Positions 17,558-25,379 of a DNA stretch of 64,000 bases are shown piece after piece. A program made the position numbers and the translations under genes. The notes beneath the pieces are model-generated. The model saw only the letters and a program-made list of their open reading frames with translations. It had not been told where the DNA came from and did no database searches. This DNA comes from JAFGBI01 sp964480725 (lineage in GTDB: Bacteria; Myxococcota_A; Polyangia; Polyangiales; Polyangiaceae): assembly GCA_964480725.1 (NCBI GenBank), contig CAYZQO010000001.1, forward strand, positions 138,360 to 202,359. Reading direction: 5' to 3'. Each line of letters begins with the position of its first letter. Position 1 is the stretch's first letter.

Positions 17558-18679
17558 ATGGGTGGCAACGTGTTCGGCCAGCTCTTCCGCGTGACGACGG
17601 CCGGCGAGTCTCACGGTCCCGCCAACCTCGTGATCATCGACGGCTGTCCGCCGGGATTGCCGCTCGGCATCGAGGATCTCACCCCCGACCTCGCGCGGCG
17701 CCGTCCGGGGCAGAGCCGTCTGGTGACGCAGCGCCACGAAACCGACGAGCCCGAGATCCTCTCCGGCGTCTTCGATGGCGAGACGACCGGGACCAGCATT
17801 GCGATCCTGGTCCGGAACCAGGATCAGCGCAGCCGTGACTACGCCGAGATCGCAGACAAGTACCGGCCGGGTCACGCCGACTTCACCTACGACGCCAAGT
17901 ACGGCCGCCGCGACCCCCGCGGCGGCGGGCGGGCGAGCGCGCGCGAGACGGTGGCGCGCGTGGCGGCGGGCGCGGTCGCGAAGAAGCTCCTCGCGATCGA
18001 GCTGGGCGCGCGGATCGTCGCCTACGTGCGGCAGATCGGCGACATCGTGGCCGAGATCGCGGACCCCGCGGCGGTAACCCTCGACGCAGTCGAGACGCTC
18101 CCCGACGGCTCGCCGAACCTGGTCCGCTGCCCGGATCCCGTGCGCGCGGCCGAGATGGTCGCGCTGGTCGAGCGCGTGCGCAAGGACCAGGACTCCATCG
18201 GCGGCGTCGCCGAGGTCGTCGCGACCGGCATCCCCGCCGGCCTCGGCGAGCCCGTGTTCGACAAGCTGCGGGCCGATCTCGGCAAGGCGCTCTTCAGCCT
18301 GCCGGCCGTGCTCGGCGTGGAGACGGGGATCGGTTTCGCCTGCGCCACGCGGCGCGGCAGCGAGAACAACGACGCCTTCTTCACCGAGACGACCGCGTCC
18401 GGGGAGCTCACCGTGCGCACGCGCAGCAACCGCCACGGCGGGATGCTCGGCGGGATCAGCTCTGGCATGCCCATCGTGCTCCGCGCCGCGGTGAAGCCCA
18501 CGAGCAGCCTACCGCGCGAGCAGGACACCGTGACGCGCAACGGAGAGCCCACGACCATCCGCACCGGTGGCCGTCACGACCCCTGCCTCCTGCCGCGCTT
18601 CGTGCCGGTGGCGGAGGCCATGGTAGCGCTGGTCCTGGCGGACCACTGGCTCCGACTCCGCGCCCAGCGCGGGCGCTGA
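17558..18679 (+). CDS. aroC: Chorismate synthase
   Basis: Converts 5-enolpyruvylshikimate-3-phosphate to chorismate using reduced FMN, the last step of the shikimate pathway. The 373-residue protein carries the N-terminal signature GQLFRVTTAGESHG, the DPRGGGRASARETVARVAAG block and the C-terminal GRHDPCLLPRFVPVAEAM block with RxHD. Length is normal. The start at 17558 gives the family N-terminus (MGGNVFGQLF) and has AGGA eight bases upstream; ATG at 17549 is an alternative adding three residues. A copy of the miniature repeat sits immediately upstream, so the native promoter is displaced or contained in it. Confidence 0.97.
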   Translation: MGGNVFGQLFRVTTAGESHGPANLVIIDGCPPGLPLGIEDLTPDLARRRPGQSRLVTQRHETDEPEILSGVFDGETTGTSIAILVRNQDQRSRDYAEIADKYRPGHADFTYDAKYGRRDPRGGGRASARETVARVAAGAVAKKLLAIELGARIVAYVRQIGDIVAEIADPAAVTLDAVETLPDGSPNLVRCPDPVRAAEMVALVERVRKDQDSIGGVAEVVATGIPAGLGEPVFDKLRADLGKALFSLPAVLGVETGIGFACATRRGSENNDAFFTETTASGELTVRTRSNRHGGMLGGISSGMPIVLRAAVKPTSSLPREQDTVTRNGEPTTIRTGGRHDPCLLPRFVPVAEAMVALVLADHWLRLRAQRGR

Positions 18680-18693
18680 CCAGACCGCGGTGG

Positions 18694-21648
18694 TCAGCGC
18701 CGCACGGCTTCGCGCGCCACGCGGAGCCGCCGGAGCGCCCCGTCGCGCTCGACGGCGACCACCACGTCGGTTCCCGCGCGGCCGGAGAGGCGCGCGCGCG
18801 CGTCCGCCATATCGACGACCTCGACGCCGTCGACCTCGACCACGAGATCCCCCGGACGGAGCCCGGCGCGCTCGGCCTCGCTGTCGGCCGCGACGTGCAC
18901 CACGACGACGTCGGGCAGCTCGCCGCGCTCCCCGAGGGTCGCCGCGACGTTGCCGGACGCGGGCGGCTCGTCCTCGCCGGCGGGCTCGTCGAGCACGATC
19001 ACGATCCCCGAGGCGGTCTTCCCCTCGAGCACCGTGGTGGTGCCGAAGCCGCGGCCGACGTCGGCCGCGTAGGCCTCGAGCTCCAGGGCTCCGGGGGCGA
19101 GCGCGTCGAGACGGAAGCGGCCAGAGGAGTCGGTGACCGCTACGCCCGGCGGCAGCTTGCCGACGGGGAGGAAACTCGGCGAGACGCCCACCGCGACCCG
19201 CGCTCCGATCACGGGCTTGCCCGCTGGGTCGCGCACGACGCCCTCGACCGCGCCCGGCTCGACCAGATCGATGGCGGGGAGCTCCCAGGGGCGGTCGTCC
19301 CGCCCGGTGCGCTCGACGGAGAAGTCGCGCTCCTCGGTCGCGTGGCCCGCATGGCTCACGATCAGGTGGACGCGACCGGGCGGTACGTCGCGGAGCTGGT
19401 AGCGCCCATCGCCATCGGCGACCGCCGCTAGCCGCTGCCCCTCGGTGACGAGCGTGACCCGCGCCCCCTCGGCCGGGAATCGGCCGCGAACGGTGGTGAC
19501 CCGCCCGATGACGATCACTCCCGTCGCGAGCGTGACCCGCAGCTCGGGCGCGGCCGCTGCGACCTCGAGCGTCGCGCGGAGGAGGTGGGGCGCCTCGACG
19601 ACGAAGGTGAGCGCGCGCCCGCGCGCGTCCGGCAGCTCCGCGAACCCGTCCGGATCGGTGAAGCGCGTCTCCCGGTAGGGCGCGGCGGGATCGGCGCCAA
19701 GCGCCGTCACCTGCGCGGTGTCGACGGGTTGCCCCTCGCCGTCGACGACGCGCACCCGCACCGGCTCCCGCGCCGCCGGCAGCACCAGCTCCACCTTGGT
19801 CGTGCGGTCCGCGGGCACGGTGAGCGGGCGCGTCAGCACGATCCGCCCCGGCTCCTCGGGCCGGGCGAGCGAGACGGTCACCTCAGCGGGGATGGCCGCG
19901 AAAGCGAAGGTGCCGTCGTCAGCCGTGAAGGTCACCACCTCGGCCGTGCCGCGCGCGGCGACGATCTCGATCCGCGCCCCCGCCACCGGAAATCCCCGCT
20001 CGTCGACCAGCCGACCCTCGAGGTTCCCGCCCACCTCAAGCACGACGCGCACCCGCGCCGTGGCGCCAGGGGCGACGACGACGGGCTCGCTGATCCCCTC
20101 GACGTAGGCGGGGTGCCGGACGAAGGCCCGAACGCGGCCCGGCGTGACCGGCGCCGCCGAAAAGCGGCCATCGACCCCCGACACCCACGACGCGCGCGCC
20201 GCCTCCGTGTTGGGCCCGAGGTCGAGGCCCGCGTACAGGAGGGGGTCCGCGCCCGCGCGTGGGATCGCCGGCACTGGCCCGGGCATGACCCCAAGCTCGC
20301 CCGCCGGGACCAGCGGGACCGGACCGCCGAGCGCCCAGGCGAAGTGAAGGCTCTGGAAGCGCTGCGCGCCGGGGCTGTCGGCGACCGGCATTCCCCAGAG
20401 ATCCGTCCCCACGACCTCGATCGTAGCGCCCTCGATCGGGCGCCCCCCCGCGTCGACAACCTCGCCGTCGAGCCGCGCCGCGCGGACGAGCCCGATCCGG
20501 ATCGCCTCGTCCGACGCCTCTGGCACGGGAACGCCAGAGCGCGCGACGAAGCCGTCCGCACGCGCGGAGACGGTCGCCGGCGCGACCGGCAGCGGCCCCA
20601 GGCGGACCGTCCCGTCGGTGCCCGTGCGGCCGCGCTCGGGAAAAGGCCCGAGCCCGTCCTCGACCAGAACCACGTCGGCGTTCGGCACCACCACCGCGAA
20701 CTCCTCGTCGCCGTCGGTGACCACGACGTTCACGAAGCGCCCGGGCTGCAGGCGGAGCGTGACGGATTCGCGAGCGCTCGGGGCGAGCGTGAGGCCGAGG
20801 AGGGGGTCGGACACCTCGCCCCCGAGCGTCGCACGGAGGTCGTAGCTGCCCGCGAGCAGGCCCGCGATGCGCGCGGTGCCCGTACCGTCGGTTGTCGCCC
20901 GCCGCGCCGGCCAGAGCCGCGTGCCAACCAGGATCACCGTGGCCCTGACCGCGGGCGTCCCATCGCCGTGCTCGACCTGCACCGCGAGCTCGCCCAGGCT
21001 GCGCAGGGTCACCGCGAGGTCCTCCCGCACGTCATGCCGCGTGACCGTCTCGAACCCGGGGGCGGCAACGGTCACCACCCAGGGCGGGGCGTCGAGGCGC
21101 GCAAAGTGGGCGCGCCCGTCCGCTCGCACCAGGGCGCCGTGCGGGAGCGGTTCGTCCCCGGAGACGAGGACGGTGGCGCCGCCGAGCGAGTTGCCCGCCT
21201 CGTCGCTCACCGATACCGCGAGCCCATGCGCCGGCTCGAGCTCGAGCTCGAGGGACTGAGTCCCGGGGACCAGCTCGAGCCGCTTCGCACCTCGGGCGTG
21301 CTCGGCTGCCTCGACCAGAAGCCAGACCTCCCCTCGCGGCAGCCCCGCGAGCTCGACGCGCTCGCCGAGCGGGATCGCGCGACGCGCCACCTCGAAGTAC
21401 CGGTCGCCCCGCGGCGCGTGGACCCGGAGACTCGCCGTGCGACCCCCGCTCCCCTCCCCGCCCCGGACCGTGAGCGCGAGGACGGCGTCGGCGGGCGCGT
21501 CCGCAACGGTCGCTCGCGCTGCCGCGACGCGCGGCGCCCGGGGGCGAACGTCGGAGAGGCCCCAGACGGCGCTCAGGAAGACGACCCACGCCAGCAGGGC
21601 GATCCACCGCTCGGTGCGGGGGCGCGCTCGGCTCGGCGGGCGTTTCAT
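18694..21648 (-). CDS. Large exported multi-domain protein: carboxypeptidase-regulatory-like repeats plus C-terminal PDZ
   Basis: A 984-residue protein with a basic N-terminus and a signal anchor (about residues 14-32). Many tandem beta-sandwich modules of the carboxypeptidase-regulatory-like type follow, recognisable by recurring patterns such as GxVxDxxGxPxxGAxV: GNLEGRLVDERGFPVAGARIEI, GAVEGVVRDPAGKPVIGARV. A PDZ domain ends the protein (about 905-975, RAGLRPGDLVVEVDGVEV). Such proteins are frequent in myxobacteria and are expected in the periplasm or at the surface. No catalytic residues are visible. It is convergent with aroC (14-base gap) and divergent from the chorismate mutase gene. 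Confidence 0.85.
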   Translation of the reverse strand: MKRPPSRARPRTERWIALLAWVVFLSAVWGLSDVRPRAPRVAAARATVADAPADAVLALTVRGGEGSGGRTASLRVHAPRGDRYFEVARRAIPLGERVELAGLPRGEVWLLVEAAEHARGAKRLELVPGTQSLELELEPAHGLAVSVSDEAGNSLGGATVLVSGDEPLPHGALVRADGRAHFARLDAPPWVVTVAAPGFETVTRHDVREDLAVTLRSLGELAVQVEHGDGTPAVRATVILVGTRLWPARRATTDGTGTARIAGLLAGSYDLRATLGGEVSDPLLGLTLAPSARESVTLRLQPGRFVNVVVTDGDEEFAVVVPNADVVLVEDGLGPFPERGRTGTDGTVRLGPLPVAPATVSARADGFVARSGVPVPEASDEAIRIGLVRAARLDGEVVDAGGRPIEGATIEVVGTDLWGMPVADSPGAQRFQSLHFAWALGGPVPLVPAGELGVMPGPVPAIPRAGADPLLYAGLDLGPNTEAARASWVSGVDGRFSAAPVTPGRVRAFVRHPAYVEGISEPVVVAPGATARVRVVLEVGGNLEGRLVDERGFPVAGARIEIVAARGTAEVVTFTADDGTFAFAAIPAEVTVSLARPEEPGRIVLTRPLTVPADRTTKVELVLPAAREPVRVRVVDGEGQPVDTAQVTALGADPAAPYRETRFTDPDGFAELPDARGRALTFVVEAPHLLRATLEVAAAAPELRVTLATGVIVIGRVTTVRGRFPAEGARVTLVTEGQRLAAVADGDGRYQLRDVPPGRVHLIVSHAGHATEERDFSVERTGRDDRPWELPAIDLVEPGAVEGVVRDPAGKPVIGARVAVGVSPSFLPVGKLPPGVAVTDSSGRFRLDALAPGALELEAYAADVGRGFGTTTVLEGKTASGIVIVLDEPAGEDEPPASGNVAATLGERGELPDVVVVHVAADSEAERAGLRPGDLVVEVDGVEVVDMADARARLSGRAGTDVVVAVERDGALRRLRVAREAVRR

Positions 21649-21797
21649 CCCGCGAACGATACCGCGCCGGGGCCGCTCCCTCCTACGGCCGCGCGCGCGG
21701 GGCCGGTGCCGCCAAACCCCGTGCGCCGGCGCCGCGCGCGGAAGGGCAACACCCCCCGGCCCTATGAAGCGCTGCCGGCTTTGGCTAGCATCGACCC

Positions 21798-22079
21798 GTG
21801 ACGCCGCCTCCGGAGCTCGACACGCTGCGCGCGGAGATCGACGCCCTCGACCACCAGATCCTCGATCTGGTCGCGGCTCGGGTGAGAGTCGTCCTGCGGG
21901 TGGGCGAGCTCAAGCGACGCCTGGGTTTGCCCGTTTACGACCCGGAGCGCGAGCGCGCGATGCTCGAGCGTCTGGCCGAGCGCGCGACGCCGCCGCTCGA
22001 CCTGGCCACGATCCGCCGCATCTTCGAGCGGCTGATCGATGAGTCGCGGCGCCTCGAGCAGAACCACTTCGACCGTTGA
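21798..22079 (+). CDS. Chorismate mutase, AroQ class
   Basis: A 93-residue helical protein with the AroQ fold. It has an N-terminal ELDTLRAEIDALDHQILDLVAARVRVVLRVGELKRR helix carrying the two conserved Arg/Lys positions (R28 and K39 regions), a second element VYDPERERAML, and a C-terminal helix with the conserved Glu/Gln region (ERLIDESRRLEQ). It converts chorismate to prephenate for Phe/Tyr synthesis. Length is that of monofunctional AroQ proteins. A GTG start is used. It is not adjacent to aroC; the two are separated by the large surface protein. Confidence 0.88.
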   Translation: MTPPPELDTLRAEIDALDHQILDLVAARVRVVLRVGELKRRLGLPVYDPERERAMLERLAERATPPLDLATIRRIFERLIDESRRLEQNHFDR

Positions 22080-22117
22080 GCGCGGGGGCGCCGCGCCGAA
22101 ACCGCCGGGCGCTCGGC

Positions 22118-23449
22118 TCAATGCAGCGTGTGCCAGCGCCCGTCGTGCTCGATCTTGGGAACGCTCGGCGGGATCATGGCGGATCCCTCCGGCGCGCCCC
22201 GCCGCGACGGACGCCCGAGCACCACGTGCAAGCGCGGGGCCGGGGCGACCGTCAGCGCCAGCTCCTGCCGGCGGCGTTGCTCCTCCGCCTCCTCGCGCGC
22301 CCACTGCTGCAGGGTGACGCGGTCACGCGAGCGCCGCCGCCGCCACGCCCAACCGAGCAGCACGAAGGCCAGCAGCCAAACCCCGCCGCCACTGAGCAGC
22401 ACCGGCCAGAAGGTGTAGCGGCGCGCGACGTCCGCTCGCCACTCCGCCTCGAGCTCGTCAGGACCCACGCCGTAGGCATCACGCAGGGCGACCTCGAAGG
22501 GTTTCCCCTCGCGGAGCCGCTGGAACAAGGACACGAAGCGCGCCTGGTCCCGCTGCCGCAGCAGGAAGCGGACGACGTCAGCCGCCTCCGCGTAGGCCAC
22601 GTCGGTCACGGTCGGCTCGGCCGGGAACGTCCGGTCTAGCGCCGGCAGCGGGATGAGGCGATCGGCGAGCGTCGCCGTCCATAGGGTCTTGAGCCGAACC
22701 ATGCTCGCCTCGCCGGATGCGTGCACCGCGAGCCCCTCGTTGAACCAGCGTGGGACCGTGCGCCCGCCCCCGGCCTCGTACACGGCCAGGTGGGCCAGCT
22801 CATGGCGGAAGACTTCACCGAGATCGAGGCGCTGGTTGGGGTAGCTCGGCGCCAGCGTGAGCAGCACCAGTCCGATCTCCGGGTAGGCAACCCCGGAGGC
22901 GTAGGCAGGCACCGGCGCCCCCTCCGGCGCCAGCGTGGCCATCTCGGCCTGGGTGCGCGCGACGCGCACTTCCACGCCACCGAGGACCGGATGCCCGAAG
23001 CGCTCGGTCAGCTCCGCGCGGAACGCGTCCGCGTCGTCGATGAGCGGCTGCACGGGCCCGCGGCTGGCCGGCGGGTAGCCAAACCGGATCCATCCCGCGT
23101 CGTGCGTGTGGAAGCCGCTTGGGAGCGGGGGCTTCTGCCGGCGCGCGTGGTCCAGGGCGGGCGCGTCCCCGGGTCGGGTGGCCGCGACCTCCGCGGCCGG
23201 AGCCGGCCTCGCGACTTCGGTCGTTCCCGTCCGGACGGGAGCCGGGTCGTCCGCCGCACGCGCCGGGCCGACCGCGGCGAACAGGCACGCGAAGAGGATC
23301 GGCAGCCCCCGGAGCCATGAGCGGAGCCTTGCGAACCCCGGGGCCGGGGCGCCGCGCGAGACGGTCCGGATCGAGAGTGCAACGCGGGGCCGTTGTCGCC
23401 CGCGGAGCCTGGCCAAGGAGGGTGCCATCGGTCGGGGGGGAGCGGTCAT
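22118..23449 (-). CDS. Membrane-anchored peptidase-MA-like zinc metalloprotease
   Basis: A 443-residue exported protein. The long N-terminus leads to a signal-type segment (about 47-65, cleavage near ARAAD). The peptidase-MA-like gluzincin core has HELAH at 216-220 and the third ligand in NEGLA (E238). A C-terminal membrane segment (about 338-357) is followed by a basic cytoplasmic tail. The HExxH plus downstream glutamate pattern supports a metal-dependent peptidase, but its substrate is unknown. The gene faces the chorismate mutase gene with only 38 bases between. A second gene with the same type of core is at 55067-57931. Confidence 0.78.
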   Translation of the reverse strand: MTAPPRPMAPSLARLRGRQRPRVALSIRTVSRGAPAPGFARLRSWLRGLPILFACLFAAVGPARAADDPAPVRTGTTEVARPAPAAEVAATRPGDAPALDHARRQKPPLPSGFHTHDAGWIRFGYPPASRGPVQPLIDDADAFRAELTERFGHPVLGGVEVRVARTQAEMATLAPEGAPVPAYASGVAYPEIGLVLLTLAPSYPNQRLDLGEVFRHELAHLAVYEAGGGRTVPRWFNEGLAVHASGEASMVRLKTLWTATLADRLIPLPALDRTFPAEPTVTDVAYAEAADVVRFLLRQRDQARFVSLFQRLREGKPFEVALRDAYGVGPDELEAEWRADVARRYTFWPVLLSGGGVWLLAFVLLGWAWRRRRSRDRVTLQQWAREEAEEQRRRQELALTVAPAPRLHVVLGRPSRRGAPEGSAMIPPSVPKIEHDGRWHTLH

Positions 23450-23518
23450 GGCCGCGATCGCGGCAGGACTGAAACGTAAGGACGGCCAGGGGCCTAGTCA
23501 AACGACGAGGCCGCGCGG

Positions 23519-24286
23519 TCAGCCGCTCACGAAGGGGGCGAGCCAGGGCGCCGCGCGGGCGGCGGCCCGGAGCGCACCGGGGTGGACGAGCGCGACCGCG
23601 ACGGCGATCGCGGCCGGGACCACGAGCAGGGTCACCGCCAGCGGGCGAGCCGGCGCACAGCGCGGGACCGGCAGCGCCGCGAGCGCCGCGACCGCGGCGA
23701 CCAGGAGCCCCAGCTGGACGACGGTCGCCCGGCCGTCGGCGGTGCTCCAGCCGAGCGCGAGCGCGGCCGTCCCGAGCAACGCGACCAGCGCGACGACCTC
23801 GATCAGCAACCGTGCGGCGCGACCGAGCGACGCCGAGCGAGCCGCCGCAAGCGCGGTGAGGCGGTGAACGACGATCAAGGCGCCCGCCATGAGGACCAGC
23901 CCCGCCACCGCGATCGTCGCCGCCCCGAGCGGGCGGTGGTGCGTCACCTGCTTGACGACCGCGGCGAAGCCCGCGAGCGGCGCAGCCGCGAGCAGCGTCG
24001 CGGCGCCCAAGAGCCGGAGCGACGGCGACGAGCGCGCCGCGCGGATGACGGCGGCGAGTGCGCCCGCGAGCGACGCGGTCGCGCCCCACACGACCGCCAT
24101 CGCGCCCGCGGACGCCTCACCGGAGAGGGCGGTGACGAGGGCGGGGGCCGCGGCGAGGAGCCCCACCAACGGGCTGTGGGCGAACGCAGCGCGACCGTCG
24201 CCCTCCCCGCTGGCGACGGCCGCGGCGCGGCGCGCCGCGGGAGCGTCCGCGCTCGGCGCGGCGTCGGACGGGGCTCCGCCTCTCAT
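23519..24286 (-). CDS. Multi-pass membrane protein, unknown function
   Basis: A 255-residue, Ala/Leu/Val-rich protein with about seven predicted membrane segments and no soluble domain, after a polar, Ala/Asp-rich N-terminus of about 35 residues. No family was recognised. A His pair in THHRPLGAA (about residues 114-120) is the only noticeable polar motif between membrane segments. It overlaps the upstream epimerase gene by four bases (ATGA), so it is probably translated with it. Composition bias makes remote homology judgement unreliable. Confidence 0.65.
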   Translation of the reverse strand: MRGGAPSDAAPSADAPAARRAAAVASGEGDGRAAFAHSPLVGLLAAAPALVTALSGEASAGAMAVVWGATASLAGALAAVIRAARSSPSLRLLGAATLLAAAPLAGFAAVVKQVTHHRPLGAATIAVAGLVLMAGALIVVHRLTALAAARSASLGRAARLLIEVVALVALLGTAALALGWSTADGRATVVQLGLLVAAVAALAALPVPRCAPARPLAVTLLVVPAAIAVAVALVHPGALRAAARAAPWLAPFVSG

Positions 24287-25335
24287 CGCGCCTCGAGCTC
24301 GTAGCGCAGGCGCCGGCCGAGCCGCTCGGGCACGCCGCCGCTCTCGACGAACCCCAACACCGTGCGGCGAAGCGTCTCGGTGAGGGGCCGGCTGGTGTAG
24401 CCGAGCTCCTGCTCCGCGCGAGCGCTGGTGACCCAGGAGTACCGACCGATCCGCGCCGCGGCCTGCCGGCGAGTGATCGGGGGCTCTCGACCTAAGGCGC
24501 GCGCGCCGAGCTCGGCCGCGCCCGCCAACGCGAGGAGCAGGCGCGCGCTCGGCGCTGGGCGCGGGCGCGGCAGCCCGGTCAGCTCGGCGAGCGCCGTCAG
24601 CAGGCCTGCGTAGGTCACGTTCTCACCGCCGAGGAGGTACTGCCGCCCGGGGATCCCGCGCTGCATCGCGAGCCAGTGCCCGCGCGCGACGTCCTCGACA
24701 TCGGCGATGCTGCCGCCGCCAGGCACAGCCGGGATGGGGAAGCTGGCGCGAAGGTAGCGCAAGATGGTCTCCCCCACCGGTGTCGGCCGGCGATCCTCCG
24801 GCCCGGTGAGGGCGGTGGGCAGCACGATGACGACCGGCAGCCCCGCCTCCGCGTACTCCTGGGTCACCTCCAGCGCCTGGCGCTTGGCGAGGGTGTAGAG
24901 CTCTGGCTCGGGCCCCGACGGCCGGTGGCGCTCGTCCATCGGGACCGCCTCCGCGGTGGTGCCGAGGACCGCGGCACTGCTGGTCGCGACGATACGCCGC
25001 AGCGACCGCAGTCGGGCGGCGCCGAGCACCGCGCGCGTCCCCTCGATCGCGGGCGTCAGGATCCGCTCGGGCCGCGGGTCCCACCAGCGCAGCTCCGCCG
25101 CAAGGTGGTAGAGGTGGTCGCAGCCGGCCAGCGCGCGGTACACGGTGTGCTCGATGGTGACGTCGCCGTAGGCGAGCTCGAAGCGATCCCGCGGCAACCC
25201 CGCGAAGCGGTCCACATGGGCGCCCGCGCGCACGAAAGCCCGCACGCGTTCGCCCTTCGCGAGCAGCAGGCGCACGAGGTGCCCGCCCACGAACCCAGTC
25301 GCGCCGGTGACGAGCGTCCAAGGCCGCTCACGCAT
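24283..25335 (-). CDS. NAD(P)-dependent epimerase/dehydratase, dihydroflavonol-reductase/HpnA-like
   Basis: A 350-residue extended short-chain dehydrogenase. It has the N-terminal Rossmann motif TGATGFVGGHL (TGxxGxxG) and an Asp after the second strand region. The conserved Ser in ATSSAAVLG and the active-site YTLAK (YxxxK) follow, with a C-terminal substrate-binding part. The wording of several blocks (VYRALAGCDHLYHLAAELRWW, IADVEDVARGHWLAM) resembles hopanoid-associated sugar epimerases (HpnA) and dihydroflavonol reductases. No hopanoid genes are adjacent, so the substrate is open. Start at 25335 was chosen over GTG at 25353 because it lies just before the Rossmann strand. Confidence 0.82.
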   Translation of the reverse strand: MRERPWTLVTGATGFVGGHLVRLLLAKGERVRAFVRAGAHVDRFAGLPRDRFELAYGDVTIEHTVYRALAGCDHLYHLAAELRWWDPRPERILTPAIEGTRAVLGAARLRSLRRIVATSSAAVLGTTAEAVPMDERHRPSGPEPELYTLAKRQALEVTQEYAEAGLPVVIVLPTALTGPEDRRPTPVGETILRYLRASFPIPAVPGGGSIADVEDVARGHWLAMQRGIPGRQYLLGGENVTYAGLLTALAELTGLPRPRPAPSARLLLALAGAAELGARALGREPPITRRQAAARIGRYSWVTSARAEQELGYTSRPLTETLRRTVLGFVESGGVPERLGRRLRYELEAR

Positions 25336-25379
25336 GAGGCACCGTCGTAGCACCCCGCGTTGGCGGCGTCAGTGGGGCG

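Noticed and set aside
19585..21801. A 738-codon plus-strand ORF opposite the 984-residue gene
   Set aside because: Antisense shadow. Its residues are Arg/Asp/Gly-biased without structure.
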